Below are positions 41,789-50,856 of a stretch of 64,000 nt of DNA, piece after piece. Both the position numbers and the translations under genes were made by a program. This stretch comes from Streptomyces sp. SID13031. GTDB lineage: Bacteria; Actinomycetota; Actinomycetes; Propionibacteriales; Kribbellaceae. Below the pieces are notes generated by a model. That model worked only from the letters and a program-made list of their open reading frames with translations. It was not told the DNA's origin and made no database searches. The stretch is from contig NZ_JAAGLV010000021.1 in the NCBI RefSeq assembly GCF_010548305.1, positions 90,763 through 154,762 of the forward strand, in the 5' to 3' direction. How positions within the stretch are numbered: position 1 is the first letter of the stretch; each line of letters begins with the position of its first letter.

Positions 41789-42676
41789 ATGCAGCTCGAC
41801 TCAGCCCAGCTGGACACCTTCGCGGCCGTGATCGACGAAGGCAGCTTCGACGCCGCCGCGCGCAAGTTGCAGATCACGCCGTCGGCCGTCAGCCAGCGGA
41901 TCAAAGCGATGGAGAGCCGCCTTGGCCACGTGCTGGTGCAGCGGACCAAACCAGCCCGCACCACCGAGGCAGGCGAGCCCGTACTACGGCTAGCGCGCCA
42001 GGTCTCTCTCCTCGAGGTCGAAGCGATCGCCGCCGTCAAGGGAAAGCTGGAGGGCCTCCGCCTCCCCATCGCGGTGAACGCCGACTCGCTGAACAACTGG
42101 TTCCTCCCGGTGCTCTTCGCCGTGCCGCCCGAGTTGGTCACCGCGTTCGACCTGCGCCAGGAAGACCAGGACCACTCGGCCGAGCTGCTGCGCAACGGCA
42201 CCGTACTGGCCGCGGTGACCGGCGATCCCAAGCCGGTGCAGGGCTGTCGGGTCCAGGCACTCGGCAAGATGCGCTACCTGTCGGTCGCGACGCCGGAGTT
42301 CGCCGGCCGCTGGCTGACCGGGCGGCCGTTGCCGGAGGCGCTCGAAACGGCGCCGATGATCGTCTTCAACGCCAAGGACATGCTGCAGCACCGGCTACTC
42401 CGCAAGGTCACCCGTCGGCGGCTCGACCCGCCGACCCACACGATCCCCGCGCCGGGGCCGTTCGTCCGGGCGATCCGGCTCGGCCTCGGCTGGGGGATGA
42501 TCGAGGAGGAGATGGTGGAGGAGGAGCTTGCCGACGGCCGCCTGGTGGAGGTTGCCAAAGGCAAATATGTCGACGTGCCGCTGTACTGGCAGCACTGGAA
42601 ACTCGACTCCGCCGTGCTGGACGCTCTCACCGCCGCGGTGCTCCAGGCTGCCGAAGCCGGTCTCCGGACCCGCTGA
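41789..42676 (+). CDS. lysG: LysR family activator, LysG/ArgP type
   Basis: A 295-residue LysR regulator. The N-terminal HTH is LDTFAAVIDEGSFDAAARKLQITPSAVSQRIKAMESRLG, followed by the effector domain with LRQEDQDHSAELLRNG, typical of ArgP/LysG. It senses basic amino acids and turns on the divergent exporter. The gap at 41710-41788 has AT-rich TAAAGTTTCTGAAGTACC, the likely operator region. The 3' end overlaps the convergent monooxygenase by 50 bp. Confidence 0.92.
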   Translation: MQLDSAQLDTFAAVIDEGSFDAAARKLQITPSAVSQRIKAMESRLGHVLVQRTKPARTTEAGEPVLRLARQVSLLEVEAIAAVKGKLEGLRLPIAVNADSLNNWFLPVLFAVPPELVTAFDLRQEDQDHSAELLRNGTVLAAVTGDPKPVQGCRVQALGKMRYLSVATPEFAGRWLTGRPLPEALETAPMIVFNAKDMLQHRLLRKVTRRRLDPPTHTIPAPGPFVRAIRLGLGWGMIEEEMVEEELADGRLVEVAKGKYVDVPLYWQHWKLDSAVLDALTAAVLQAAEAGLRTR

Positions 42677-43886
42677 CCCCGACTCCGTCCCTGACTCCGA
42701 CCTTGGCTTCGGCTTCGTAGTCCGGCAGGTCGATCGCGTTGCCGACCTTGAGCGGCAGCTCGTCGATCAGCTTGCGCCAGGGCAGGTACGGCATGAACTT
42801 GAAGGTCAGGTTCCGCAGCATCAGGAACGCCTTGCTGCCTGGGACGAACCACTGCGCCCCGTCCTTGCCCTGCTTCTGGCAGGCCTCGACGAAACCACGC
42901 ATCCGGTCGTCGTACGCCGCGAAGGCGCGCAGGTGATCGCCGTCAGCGGCCAGCAGTTCGCCGGCCAAGACGTACGCGCCCACGACGGCGAGGCTGGTGC
43001 CCATCCCGGACAGCGGTGATGCGCAGTAGCCCGCGTCGCCGGCCAGCGCGACTCGGCCGACCGAGTAGTTCGGCATCTTGATCTGGCTGACCGCGTCGAA
43101 GTACCAGTCCGGTGAGGTCTCGATGCCGGACAGCAGCCGCGGCACCTCCCAGCCGACTCCGGCGAAGGCGTTGCTCAGAAGCCTCTGCTGCGCTGCGATG
43201 TCATTCCGGTCGTAGGTCAGCGGCTTCGATGCGAAGTAGAAGAGCGCCTTGGCCGCGTTGTTCCCCGCGCTGTAGGTGCCGGCCGTCTTGCCGGGCACAT
43301 TGACGAATCTGGCGGTGTGGTCCAGCCCCAGGTGGTTCTCCACGGTGAAGACTGAGTTGTAGTAGCCGAGGTCATGGAGGTACTTCGACTCGTCCCCGAA
43401 GGCGAGCCGGCGCACGTTCGAGTGCAGCCCATCGGCGCCGATCACCAGGTCGAACCGACGGGATCCGCCGCGCTCGAAGGTCACGTCGACGCCGGTGCCG
43501 TCCTGCGTCAGCGCCGCGATCGAGTCGTCGAAGAGGTACTCGACCTTCGCTCTCGTCGCGTCGTACAGGATCTCGACCAGGTCGCCGCGAAGCACTTCGA
43601 GTTCGCCGCTGAGCACCTTGGACGTCATCACGGCGACCGGCTTACCGGACTCCTTCACGTACGTCATCTCGCCCATCCCGGTGGTCCTGGCCTGGACCTG
43701 CGCCAGCAGACCCATCCGGTCGAGCACCTTCAGTGAGGCGCCGCGGAAGTCCACCGCGTAGCCGCCGGGCCGGGGCTCCGGCGCCCGCTCCACCACGGTC
43801 GGGCGGTAGCCGTAGCGCTCCAGCCAGAAGGCCAGCGCGGGTCCGGCGACGCTCGCACCCGAGATCAGCACGGTCGTGTTCGTCAT
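42627..43886 (-). CDS. FAD-dependent monooxygenase (PHBH/TetX-like)
   Basis: A 419-residue group A flavin monooxygenase. VLISGASVAGPALAFWLERYGYRPTVVERA is the FAD Rossmann motif (GxGxxG variant), FDLVIGADGLHSNVRR the DG motif and VALAGDAGYCASPLSGMGTSLA the GD motif. It may hydroxylate aromatic or polyketide compounds. ATG 43886 follows AAGGAG by 7 nt. It is divergent from a TetR gene with an operator between, so it is probably inducible. Confidence 0.9.
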   Translation of the reverse strand: MTNTTVLISGASVAGPALAFWLERYGYRPTVVERAPEPRPGGYAVDFRGASLKVLDRMGLLAQVQARTTGMGEMTYVKESGKPVAVMTSKVLSGELEVLRGDLVEILYDATRAKVEYLFDDSIAALTQDGTGVDVTFERGGSRRFDLVIGADGLHSNVRRLAFGDESKYLHDLGYYNSVFTVENHLGLDHTARFVNVPGKTAGTYSAGNNAAKALFYFASKPLTYDRNDIAAQQRLLSNAFAGVGWEVPRLLSGIETSPDWYFDAVSQIKMPNYSVGRVALAGDAGYCASPLSGMGTSLAVVGAYVLAGELLAADGDHLRAFAAYDDRMRGFVEACQKQGKDGAQWFVPGSKAFLMLRNLTFKFMPYLPWRKLIDELPLKVGNAIDLPDYEAEAKVGVRDGVGVSGSGDRLRQPGAPRR

Positions 43887-43936
43887 TTTCTGCTCCTTGA
43901 GGTCCGGGGAGGGGGTGATGAGACGACTGTACGATG

Positions 43937-43958
43937 GTCTTAGACGCACGTGCAAGAC
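43937..43958. promoter_or_regulatory. Candidate TetR operator with central GCACGTGC
   Basis: GTCTT and AAGAC half-sites flank a region containing the palindrome GCACGTGC (43946-43953), between the divergent monooxygenase and TetR genes. The symmetry centres of the two differ by a few bases, so the exact operator is uncertain. Confidence 0.45.
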
Positions 43959-43989
43959 ATCTGTATCAGACGTCGGCTAGGATCGGGCC

Positions 43990-44574
43990 ATGGGAAACCG
44001 CGAAGCCCTGATCGAGGGCGCCAAGAGCTGCCTGATGGAGAAGGGCTACAGCCGGACCACCGCGCGCGACATCGCGACGGCGGCCGGGGTGAGCCTGGCC
44101 GCGATCGGCTACCACTTCGGCTCCAAGGAAGCCTTGATGAATGAGGCGATGCGGCAGGCGCTGGACAGCTGGGGTGCGGACGTCGCCAAGGCGATGAGCG
44201 CCGACCAGTCCACGGAGGGTGATGTCCGGGAGCGGTTCGCGGCGACCTGGAGCCAGGCGGTCAAGACGTTGGAGTCGCCGGCGACCCGCGCGCTGTGGGT
44301 CACGCAGTACGAGGTACTGAGCCTGGGTGCTCACATCCCCGAGCTGCTCGAGGCGTTGTCGAAGCTGCAGGGCGAGGCGCGCGAGGGGTTGGCGCAGCTG
44401 TTCGGCTCGGCGGACGAGAGCACCGACCAGGAGACGGTCCAGCAGCTCGGCGGCTTCTACCAGGCGCTGATGCTCGGCGTGATCGCGCTCTGGCTGTTCG
44501 ATCCTGAGAAGGCGCCCAAAGGCGATGACCTGGCCAAGGCCATCCAGCTGGTGGCAACCCAGCTAGGCTCGTGA
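43990..44574 (+). CDS. TetR/AcrR family regulator
   Basis: A 194-residue repressor with HTH YSRTTARDIATAAGVSLAAIGYHFGSKEALMNEAM and a helical ligand domain. It is divergent from the FAD monooxygenase, which it probably represses. A small membrane-protein gene follows 1 bp after its stop, so the two are co-transcribed. Confidence 0.92.
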   Translation: MGNREALIEGAKSCLMEKGYSRTTARDIATAAGVSLAAIGYHFGSKEALMNEAMRQALDSWGADVAKAMSADQSTEGDVRERFAATWSQAVKTLESPATRALWVTQYEVLSLGAHIPELLEALSKLQGEAREGLAQLFGSADESTDQETVQQLGGFYQALMLGVIALWLFDPEKAPKGDDLAKAIQLVATQLGS

Positions 44575-44575
44575 G

Positions 44576-44776
44576 ATGAAGAAAGCGCTACCGGCCGCCT
44601 TGGGGCTGCTGCTGACCGTCCTCGGTGTCGTCTGGGCGGGGCAAGGCCTCGGTTATATCGGCGGCAGCTCGATGAGCGGCAAGAGCCTGTGGGCGATCGT
44701 CGGACCGATCGTGGCCGCGATCGGCGTCTCCCTGCTCTACGTCACTTTCCGGGGTCCGCAGAAGCGGCAGAGGTAG
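44576..44776 (+). CDS. Small two-helix membrane protein
   Basis: A 66-residue protein with two transmembrane helices: LPAALGLLLTVLGVVWAGQG and AIVGPIVAAIGVSLLYV, and a basic tail. ATG 44576 comes 1 bp after the TetR stop. The family is seen in many actinomycetes without known function. Its 3' end overlaps the convergent next gene by 35 bp. Confidence 0.75.
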   Translation: MKKALPAALGLLLTVLGVVWAGQGLGYIGGSSMSGKSLWAIVGPIVAAIGVSLLYVTFRGPQKRQR

Positions 44777-45635
44777 GCAGGTCGGCGGCGTCCCAGCGCA
44801 TCGCCATCGGGTTGTCGGCCGGGACCGCGCCAGACGCCATGATGGCGCCGCTGATCGGCCGGAGCAGCCGGTCGAGCTCCGCGGCGTTCTCGTCGCCGAA
44901 GGCTGACCAGCCCACCTCGGCGAGCCGGTCCGTCGTGTCCTCGACCGACTGCCGCAGCGCATGACCGGCCTCAGTCAGTACGCCGTCCGCCGTGAGCAGC
45001 CCGCGTTCCCGGAGGTCCTCCGACGCGGCCGCCCACTCCTCGTCGCTCCAGCGCCTGTTGAGCTGGAACACCTCCTTGGACGGGCCGCCCGCCGCGGAAA
45101 TGGTGATGCACGCCTGGCACGGGGACAGCCCCGCGCCGACCAGGGCACTCACGTGTCCGTCCCCACGAGACTCTCTGAGGATGGTGGTGGCCTGCCACAA
45201 CACCAGATGCGGCTCGTCGGGCCACTCGAGAGCTGCGTTGGCCGCTGCGAGGGGCCGGCCGGCAGTCGGCGCCAGTTCGGCTGCTTGGCGCGCCAGTTCG
45301 GCGGCACGGCGTACCGGCGTACCGGGGTCGGGGAAGCGGCGTACTGCGCTGTCGACCGCCTCCAGGCGAGTGGTCAGGAGCTGCGAAGGCGTGGCGAAGT
45401 TCCACGCGTCGGGGATGGCTCGGGCGACCATCGACGGGTGGAAGTTGTAGAAGACCGCCGTCACGAGCTCCGGGCCGACAGCGCCCAGCGGAGCGGCCCG
45501 GCAGGCGAAGTAGCTCATCCAGCCGCCGCGTAGCCCGAGTGCGTCGGTGGCCTTCCTGGTGTCGGGCGCGAAGTACGTGATCGCGTGGTAGGGCTCCAGG
45601 ACTTTCCACAGGCGACGGGCGCGCGACTCGGTCAT
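44742..45635 (-). CDS. SCO6745-like conserved protein
   Basis: A 297-residue protein resembling the actinobacterial SCO6745 family. It reads RARRLWKVLEPYHAITYFAPDTRKATDALGLRGGWMSYFACRAAPLG and ends with a winged-helix-like part WSDEEWAAASEDLRERGLLTADGVLTEAGHALRQ. The function is unknown; a MarR-like domain may be included. ATG 45635 is preferred to the upstream TTG 45647. Confidence 0.75.
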   Translation of the reverse strand: MTESRARRLWKVLEPYHAITYFAPDTRKATDALGLRGGWMSYFACRAAPLGAVGPELVTAVFYNFHPSMVARAIPDAWNFATPSQLLTTRLEAVDSAVRRFPDPGTPVRRAAELARQAAELAPTAGRPLAAANAALEWPDEPHLVLWQATTILRESRGDGHVSALVGAGLSPCQACITISAAGGPSKEVFQLNRRWSDEEWAAASEDLRERGLLTADGVLTEAGHALRQSVEDTTDRLAEVGWSAFGDENAAELDRLLRPISGAIMASGAVPADNPMAMRWDAADLPTSAASADPGK

Positions 45636-45682
45636 GCCCTCGATCAAAGCAGATCGAACCTCGGCGATGAGAGGCTTCCGCC

Positions 45683-46081
45683 ATGAGTATCCGGGTGCAG
45701 TGTGTGATCTACGACGCGATCGATCCAGCCGCGCAGGCGAGGTTCTGGGCCGAGGTGCTCGGCTGGCGGATCACCCACGAGGTCGAGAAGGAGTCGGTGC
45801 TCGAGCCGCCGCTGGGGAGTCGCGAGGACGGCATCGTGCCCGATATCTTGTTCGTCCGGGTACCGGCCGACGAGACCAAGTCGCGCAAGAACCGCGTGCA
45901 CATGGACCTGCGCCCCGACGACCAGCAGGCGGAGCTGGCCCGGGTCGAGAAGCTCGGCGCCAAGCGCGCCTCGGTCGGCCAGGACGAGTCCGTCTCCTGG
46001 ATCGTGATGGAAGACCCCGAAGGCAACGAGTTCTGCGTCCTGCGGGCCTTCACCCCGGAGGAACTCGCCACTCTGAGCTAA
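45683..46081 (+). CDS. VOC (glyoxalase-like) protein
   Basis: A 132-residue vicinal-oxygen-chelate protein with paired beta-alpha-beta-beta-beta halves: DAIDPAAQARFWAEVLGWRIT at the start and VMEDPEGNEFCVLRAFTPEEL at the end (D/E metal-site position). The reaction is unknown; the type includes fosfomycin and bleomycin binding proteins and simple oxygenases. It converges on a GNAT gene with a 4-bp overlap. Confidence 0.88.
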   Translation: MSIRVQCVIYDAIDPAAQARFWAEVLGWRITHEVEKESVLEPPLGSREDGIVPDILFVRVPADETKSRKNRVHMDLRPDDQQAELARVEKLGAKRASVGQDESVSWIVMEDPEGNEFCVLRAFTPEELATLS

Positions 46082-46575
46082 AGGTGCCGATGCATTATGT
46101 GCAGCCCGACGTACCCCTGCGTCGGGCTGAGGAACGCCTCGGGCACCGTGCCGATGATGGCGAAGCCGAGCGACTGCCAGAGCTTGACCGCACCCGTGTT
46201 GGACTCGACCACCGCGTTGAACTGGATCGAGCGGAACCCGGTACGGTCCGCCCAGTCGATCATGTCCTGGCAGAGCGCGCGGCCGACGCCCTGGCCGCGC
46301 GCCGCGGCGTCGACCATGAAGCTCGCGCTGGCGACGTGCGCGCCCGGGCCGGGGCGGTTCGGGTACATGTTGGCGCTGGCCAGAACCTTGCCCTCGGCAT
46401 CGACCGCGACCGTCGTCCGGGCCAGCGGTGACGAGGACGCTGACATCCAGATCGCCCGCGCCTGCTCGAAGGTGAGCTCGGGGTCGTACGTGTAGGTCTC
46501 TTGTGTGGTGATGATCTCGCGGAAGAACGGCCAGATCGTGTCCCAATCCTCCGCGACGGCCTCTCTGATGTCCAT
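46078..46575 (-). CDS. GNAT family N-acetyltransferase
   Basis: A 165-residue acetyltransferase: MDIREAVAEDWDTIWPFFREI start, SFMVDAAARGQGVGRALCQDM acetyl-CoA loop and NTGAVKLWQSLGFAIIGTVPEAF at the end. The WP-rich N-terminus and LGF motif are typical of phosphinothricin/amine acetyltransferases of the RimI/Pat type. The acceptor is unknown. It is divergent from the cation antiporter. Confidence 0.88.
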   Translation of the reverse strand: MDIREAVAEDWDTIWPFFREIITTQETYTYDPELTFEQARAIWMSASSSPLARTTVAVDAEGKVLASANMYPNRPGPGAHVASASFMVDAAARGQGVGRALCQDMIDWADRTGFRSIQFNAVVESNTGAVKLWQSLGFAIIGTVPEAFLSPTQGYVGLHIMHRHL

Positions 46576-46596
46576 GAACCGATAGAATCACAGGGG

Positions 46597-47733
46597 ATGA
46601 CCAACACAGCCGTTCATGGGTTGCCGCGCTGGAGTCTGGCCGTGCCCCCGCTCGCTCTCGTCGTCCTTGCGCTGTCCTGGGGTCGCAAGCCCGGTGTGGT
46701 GCTGCTGATTCTCATCTGCGCCGGCCTCGGTGCCGCGGTGATCGCCGCCGTCCATCACGCCGAGGTCGTGGCGCACCGCGTCGGGGAACCGTTCGGCACG
46801 CTGATCCTCGCGCTCGCGGTGACCGTGATCGAGGTCGCGCTGATCGTGACGCTGATGGCGTCCGGCGGCGACAAGACCGCCTCGCTCGCCCGCGACACGG
46901 TGTTCGCCGCGGTGATGATCACCTGCAACGGCATCCTCGGCCTCGCGCTCGTCGTCGGCTCGTTGCGGCACAAGACGCAGGAGTTCCGGGTGCACGCGTC
47001 CACCAGCGCACTCGCTGTGATGACCGCGCTCGTCACGCTCAGCCTGGTCCTGCCGACCTTCACGACCAGTACTCCCGGCGCCACCTTCAGCACGGCGCAG
47101 CTCGCCTTCGCAGGCGTCGCTTCGCTGGTGATGTACGGGGTCTTCGTCTTCGTCCAGACCATCCGCCACCGCGACTACTTCCTCCCCAATGCCGATCCGG
47201 TGGTCGATCCCACGGCCAGATCGGCCCGCGACGCCGAGGCCGACGGCGAGGACGAGGTCCACGCGGCGGCGCCCAGCAGCAAGGTCGCGCTGCTGAGCCT
47301 CGCCCTGCTGTTCGGTTGCCTGATCGCGGTGGTCGGCCTGGCGAAGACGGTCTCGCCGAAACTGGAGTCCGCGGTCGAGTCGGCCGGCGCACCGCTTGCC
47401 GTCGTGGGCGTCGTCATCGCGCTACTCGTGCTGCTGCCGGAGACGGTTGCCGCAGTACGGGCCGCACTGCGGAACCGTCTTCAGACCAGCCTCAACCTCG
47501 CACTCGGCTCGGCCTTGGCCAGCATCGGACTGACGATCCCGGCGATCGCCATCGCGTCGATCTGGCTCGACGGGCCACTCGTTCTCGGGCTGGGCGGCAA
47601 GGAGATGGTGCTGTTCGCGCTGACCGTGGTGGTCAGCATGCTCACCCTGGCGACGGGCCGGGCCACCTTGCTGCAGGGTGCCGTCCACCTGATGATCTTC
47701 AGCTCCTTCCTGTTCCTGGCCGTCAGTCCTTGA
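46597..47733 (+). CDS. ChaA/CAX-type Ca2+(Na+)/H+ antiporter
   Basis: A 378-residue membrane protein with about eleven helices. The two exchanger repeats contain ILALAVTVIEVALIVTLM and ALGSALASIGLTIPAIAIAS, each with the conserved acidic or polar pore residues. An acidic cytoplasmic loop (ARDAEADGEDEVHAAAP) lies in the middle. It expels Ca2+ or Na+ for protons. ATG 46597 follows AGGGG closely. The gene ends with a 11-bp overlap on the convergent ankyrin gene. Confidence 0.9.
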   Translation: MTNTAVHGLPRWSLAVPPLALVVLALSWGRKPGVVLLILICAGLGAAVIAAVHHAEVVAHRVGEPFGTLILALAVTVIEVALIVTLMASGGDKTASLARDTVFAAVMITCNGILGLALVVGSLRHKTQEFRVHASTSALAVMTALVTLSLVLPTFTTSTPGATFSTAQLAFAGVASLVMYGVFVFVQTIRHRDYFLPNADPVVDPTARSARDAEADGEDEVHAAAPSSKVALLSLALLFGCLIAVVGLAKTVSPKLESAVESAGAPLAVVGVVIALLVLLPETVAAVRAALRNRLQTSLNLALGSALASIGLTIPAIAIASIWLDGPLVLGLGGKEMVLFALTVVVSMLTLATGRATLLQGAVHLMIFSSFLFLAVSP

Positions 47734-49159
47734 GGTTGTCCAAGTAGTCGACGACCTCTTGCTGGTGGTTGTGCTCGGCCCACCCGCGCGGCGTGCTTTG
47801 GTAGGCGGGCTCCACCAGCGTCGGATCGGCGCCGAGCGCGATCAGCTTCTTGACCGTGTCCAGGTGGCCCGAGAAGGCCGCTTGGTGCAGCGGCGTGATC
47901 CGGCCGGGCATGAAGAGGTCGAAGCCCAAGTCCCTCAACGGCTCCAGGGCTTCGGTACGACCCAGCTCGGCTGCCTTGAGCGGGATGTGCGGATTCCGCC
48001 GTACTGCGCGCGCCGCCAGCTCTGCATCCACATGGACTGACTCGCCCCGGAAAGCGGCGGCGTACAGCTCGTGGATCTCGTCGAGCGGTGCCGCGCCGGC
48101 TGCGAGCAGGAGCGTCGCGACCTCGTCGTACCCCTGCGTGGCCGCCAACTCGTAGGCCCGATGCCCAACGAATATTGGGTGTTCCGTACCTCGCCTGTCC
48201 GGGTCGACGCCTTGGGCAAGCATCAACTCGACCCGATGCAGCAGCCCTCGGGAGGAAGCGAAAACCAACTCGTCCTCCAGCAACTGCTTCGGGGTCGGGT
48301 GCGCGGTCGTCAGCCGCTGATGCCAGGGGCCGCCATCGCCCTTGCCCAGACCGAATTCGAGCAGCAGCTCCAAGTGATCGTCGTCGTACGGCGGTGCGCA
48401 ACCGGGCCCGCAGTTGTACATCGTCTGGCTGTCGTTCGCATCGGCGCCGGCTTCGAGTAGCAACCGGGCCAGCTCCAGCCGACTCTGATGCGGCGGCTGG
48501 TCGCCTTCGCCCCGCCCGAAGGCGCCGGTCAGCGCCGTGAAGGGCGACGGCAGGCCGTCCCACAGGAACCCGGCGTTGGGGTCTGCGCCATTGGTGAGCA
48601 GTAACCGAGCGATCTCCAATGGCGCGTCGATCGGGAGCCGTGAATAACTCAAGTACAGAAGGGGTTCCCATCGAAACGGGCCACCTTCGCGCCGAGCTAG
48701 GGTACGGTCCTTCGTCAGCGATGCCCGGACAGCCTCGACCTCACCCGCGACCACCTGCGTATAGATGTTGCTCAGAGCAATCTCTGGATACTCCGCCAGC
48801 AACCGGGCAGCCGCGTCCTGACGAGCCGGATCGTCCTGCCCGTAGTGCAAGATGGCGAGCCGGAGGAACTCGTCGCTGCGTTGACCAGGAGTGTCCAGCG
48901 GTCCGCTGGTCGGTTGCTCATGCGGAGAACGGCTGTAGCGGTCGACCAGTTCGAGATGATGGACGAGACGCGGCCAGCTACCGAAGCCATAGCTGCGGGC
49001 GATTACCACCTGCGCATCGGCGAGAGTGCTCACCGGATGGAATTCGGCTGCCAGCGCGACGGCTTCGGGATCTTTCGCGCGGACCTGCTTGAGCAGGGTC
49101 TTGGCCTGGTTCTTCAGGTGCTCCAGGCGCGGGGAGTTCGGCAGATTACGGGTCGGCAT
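47723..49159 (-). CDS. Ankyrin-repeat protein
   Basis: A 478-residue cytoplasmic protein with scattered ankyrin repeats: LEIARLLLTNGADPNA, LELARLLLEAGADAND, DEVATLLLAAGAAPLD, and TPLHQAAFSGHLDTVKKLIALGADPTL. The N-terminal 70 residues (LEHLKNQAKTLLKQVRAKDPEAV...FGSWPRLVHHLE) are the helical leader of this bacterial ankyrin type. It probably binds a partner protein; which one is unknown. It has no signal peptide. Confidence 0.9.
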   Translation of the reverse strand: MPTRNLPNSPRLEHLKNQAKTLLKQVRAKDPEAVALAAEFHPVSTLADAQVVIARSYGFGSWPRLVHHLELVDRYSRSPHEQPTSGPLDTPGQRSDEFLRLAILHYGQDDPARQDAAARLLAEYPEIALSNIYTQVVAGEVEAVRASLTKDRTLARREGGPFRWEPLLYLSYSRLPIDAPLEIARLLLTNGADPNAGFLWDGLPSPFTALTGAFGRGEGDQPPHQSRLELARLLLEAGADANDSQTMYNCGPGCAPPYDDDHLELLLEFGLGKGDGGPWHQRLTTAHPTPKQLLEDELVFASSRGLLHRVELMLAQGVDPDRRGTEHPIFVGHRAYELAATQGYDEVATLLLAAGAAPLDEIHELYAAAFRGESVHVDAELAARAVRRNPHIPLKAAELGRTEALEPLRDLGFDLFMPGRITPLHQAAFSGHLDTVKKLIALGADPTLVEPAYQSTPRGWAEHNHQQEVVDYLDNLKD

Positions 49160-49303
49160 GGCGACCTCCTCTCAAAAGCCTGCTGTCCGCGTCGTCAGGC
49201 GAGAAAGGAGGTGGGCACAAGAAACTCAACCTCGAGATCAGGTGGGCTGAGCCCTTCCCGCGGACCGGTGGCACCCTGAGCGCCTCGTCCCGATCGTAGG
49301 CCA
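49160..49303. other. Short spacer without recognised feature
   Basis: 144 bp between two minus-strand genes; I find no gene or strong hairpin. A possible ribosome binding site for the ankyrin gene lies at 49164-49169 (minus-strand GAGGAGG). Confidence 0.4.
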
Positions 49304-49669
49304 CTACGTCCTTTCCATCCACCACTCGGTGAATTCGTGCGCGCGGCCGTTCTTGTCCAGGCGGATCACCCACAGGTTGCTGTACTCGCCCGGCGGGTCG
49401 GTCTGGTACGTCGTCCAGCCGCGGACGAAGCCGACGCCGTCGCCGAACCCGAGCACCTGGTACTCGAACAGCGTCTCGCCCGGCGCGTCCGCGACCTCCA
49501 GCCAGGCGTTCACGATCGCTTCCCGGCCCAGGACGGGCTCCTCGTCGGGCCGCCGGTAGAAGGCGGCGTCCTCGGTCCACAGCGCGGCGATGTGCTCGGG
49601 ATCGTTCGACTCCCAGGCTCGCCGGTACGCCTGCACCCAGGCGTCCAGATGCTTCTCCTTGAGCGCCAT
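49304..49669 (-). CDS. SnoaL/NTF2-like protein
   Basis: A 121-residue cone-fold protein: LDAWVQAYRRAWESNDPEHIAALWTEDAAFYRRPDEEPVLGREAIVNAW at the start is the SnoaL-like pattern and VIRLDKNGRAHEFTEWWMER the end. These are ligand-binding or isomerase folds; the function is unknown. ATG 49669 is used because the frame upstream is a shadow of the amidohydrolase. Confidence 0.88.
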   Translation of the reverse strand: MALKEKHLDAWVQAYRRAWESNDPEHIAALWTEDAAFYRRPDEEPVLGREAIVNAWLEVADAPGETLFEYQVLGFGDGVGFVRGWTTYQTDPPGEYSNLWVIRLDKNGRAHEFTEWWMERT

Positions 49670-49718
49670 GGCGAGCATTCTGCCGCGTGATGAACTGATC
49701 GGCGGGGAGGATCGGGGT

Positions 49719-50753
49719 ATGGCGACTTGGGTGTTCGACGGGATCGGCCTGCCGGCCGGGGAGCAGGTCCATCTCGAAGCCGGAACGGGTGACCGGGAGC
49801 CGTTGCCGGGGCGGTTCGTACTGCCCGGGCTGGTCGACTCGCACTGCCACCTGACCTTCGGCGTCGGCGAGTGCGGCCCCGTCCTGCTGGGTGAGGACGA
49901 CGCCCGCACGATGCTCGACAACCTCGCGCAGGCCGGCGTCGGCGCGCTGCGGGATGTCGGCGGGAACCGGTCCGTCACGCTGAAACTGGCCGCCAGTCCC
50001 GAGGACGGCCGGCCGGTCGTGCTCGCCGCCGGGCGCTTCGTCGCGCCGGAGAACAAGTACTTCCCGGGGATGTACGAGCCGGTACCAGCCGAGGAGCTCG
50101 TGGCCGCTGTCGAGGCCGAGCTGGACGACGGCGCCACCTGGATCAAGCTGGTCGGCGACTTCCCCGCCGTCGGGCCGGATGGGCCGATCCGGGGCAGCGC
50201 GGTGACCCCGAACTACGAGATCGGCGCAGTGACCGAGATGGTCGCCGCGGTCCACGCGCGGGGCGCACGAGTCGCCGCGCATACCCAGAGCCCGCTGGTC
50301 AGCGACCTGGTCCGGGCCGGTATCGACTCCGTCGAGCACGGCGACGACATCACCGCCGGGGACCTCGAAGTACTGGGTGCCCGCGGCGGAGCGTGGACTC
50401 CAACCCTCTCGGCCGCCATGTTCGGCTCCGAGAACGACACCCCGGAGCGAAGCGCGCGCCGGCGAGCACGGTCCGAGAAGGCGGCGGCGATGCTGCGGCT
50501 GGCCCACGGGTACGGCGTCCGCGTGCTGGCCGGCTCGGATGTCGTCGGCACGGTCGCGGGCGAGGTCGAGCAGCTCGTCCGGCACGGCCTCACCGTGACC
50601 GCGGCACTCGAAGCAGCGAGCACGTCGGCGCGGGAGTACCTCGGCCTCACTGGCGAGGGGGATCTGGTCACCTACGAAGCAGACCCGCGGGAGCATCCCG
50701 AAGTACTGGCCACTCCCGCTGCCGTCGTGCTGCGGGGCCATCGCATCCGCTGA
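49719..50753 (+). CDS. Amidohydrolase family protein
   Basis: A 344-residue metal-dependent hydrolase of the imidazolonepropionase/prolidase-like group. GLVDSHCHLTFG holds the HxH ligands, AHTQSP and SVEHGDDIT the further His ligands and VLAGSDVVG the catalytic Asp. GGGGAGG at 49704-49710 sits 8 nt before the ATG. It is divergent from the SnoaL gene; the substrate is unknown. Confidence 0.9.
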   Translation: MATWVFDGIGLPAGEQVHLEAGTGDREPLPGRFVLPGLVDSHCHLTFGVGECGPVLLGEDDARTMLDNLAQAGVGALRDVGGNRSVTLKLAASPEDGRPVVLAAGRFVAPENKYFPGMYEPVPAEELVAAVEAELDDGATWIKLVGDFPAVGPDGPIRGSAVTPNYEIGAVTEMVAAVHARGARVAAHTQSPLVSDLVRAGIDSVEHGDDITAGDLEVLGARGGAWTPTLSAAMFGSENDTPERSARRRARSEKAAAMLRLAHGYGVRVLAGSDVVGTVAGEVEQLVRHGLTVTAALEAASTSAREYLGLTGEGDLVTYEADPREHPEVLATPAAVVLRGHRIR

Positions 50754-50777
50754 GACCCAGCTCACCTTGCCCGCTTC

Positions 50778-50836
50778 TTGAACATGTTCAAAAGGCGGGC
50801 CTACTCTCGTCGTGTCAGAGAATTGAACGTGTTCGA
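50778..50836 (+). promoter_or_regulatory. Promoter with two TTGAAC/GTTCAA operators
   Basis: A perfect palindrome TTGAACATGTTCAA (50778-50791) doubles as the -35; -10 TACTCT (50802-50807) follows after 18 bp. A second, one-mismatch copy TTGAACGTGTTCGA (50823-50836) lies downstream of the expected +1. This is the layout of tight repression, probably by the TetR protein encoded at the end of the operon. Confidence 0.8.
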
Positions 50837-50856
50837 AAAGTGAGGACGTGGTGAGA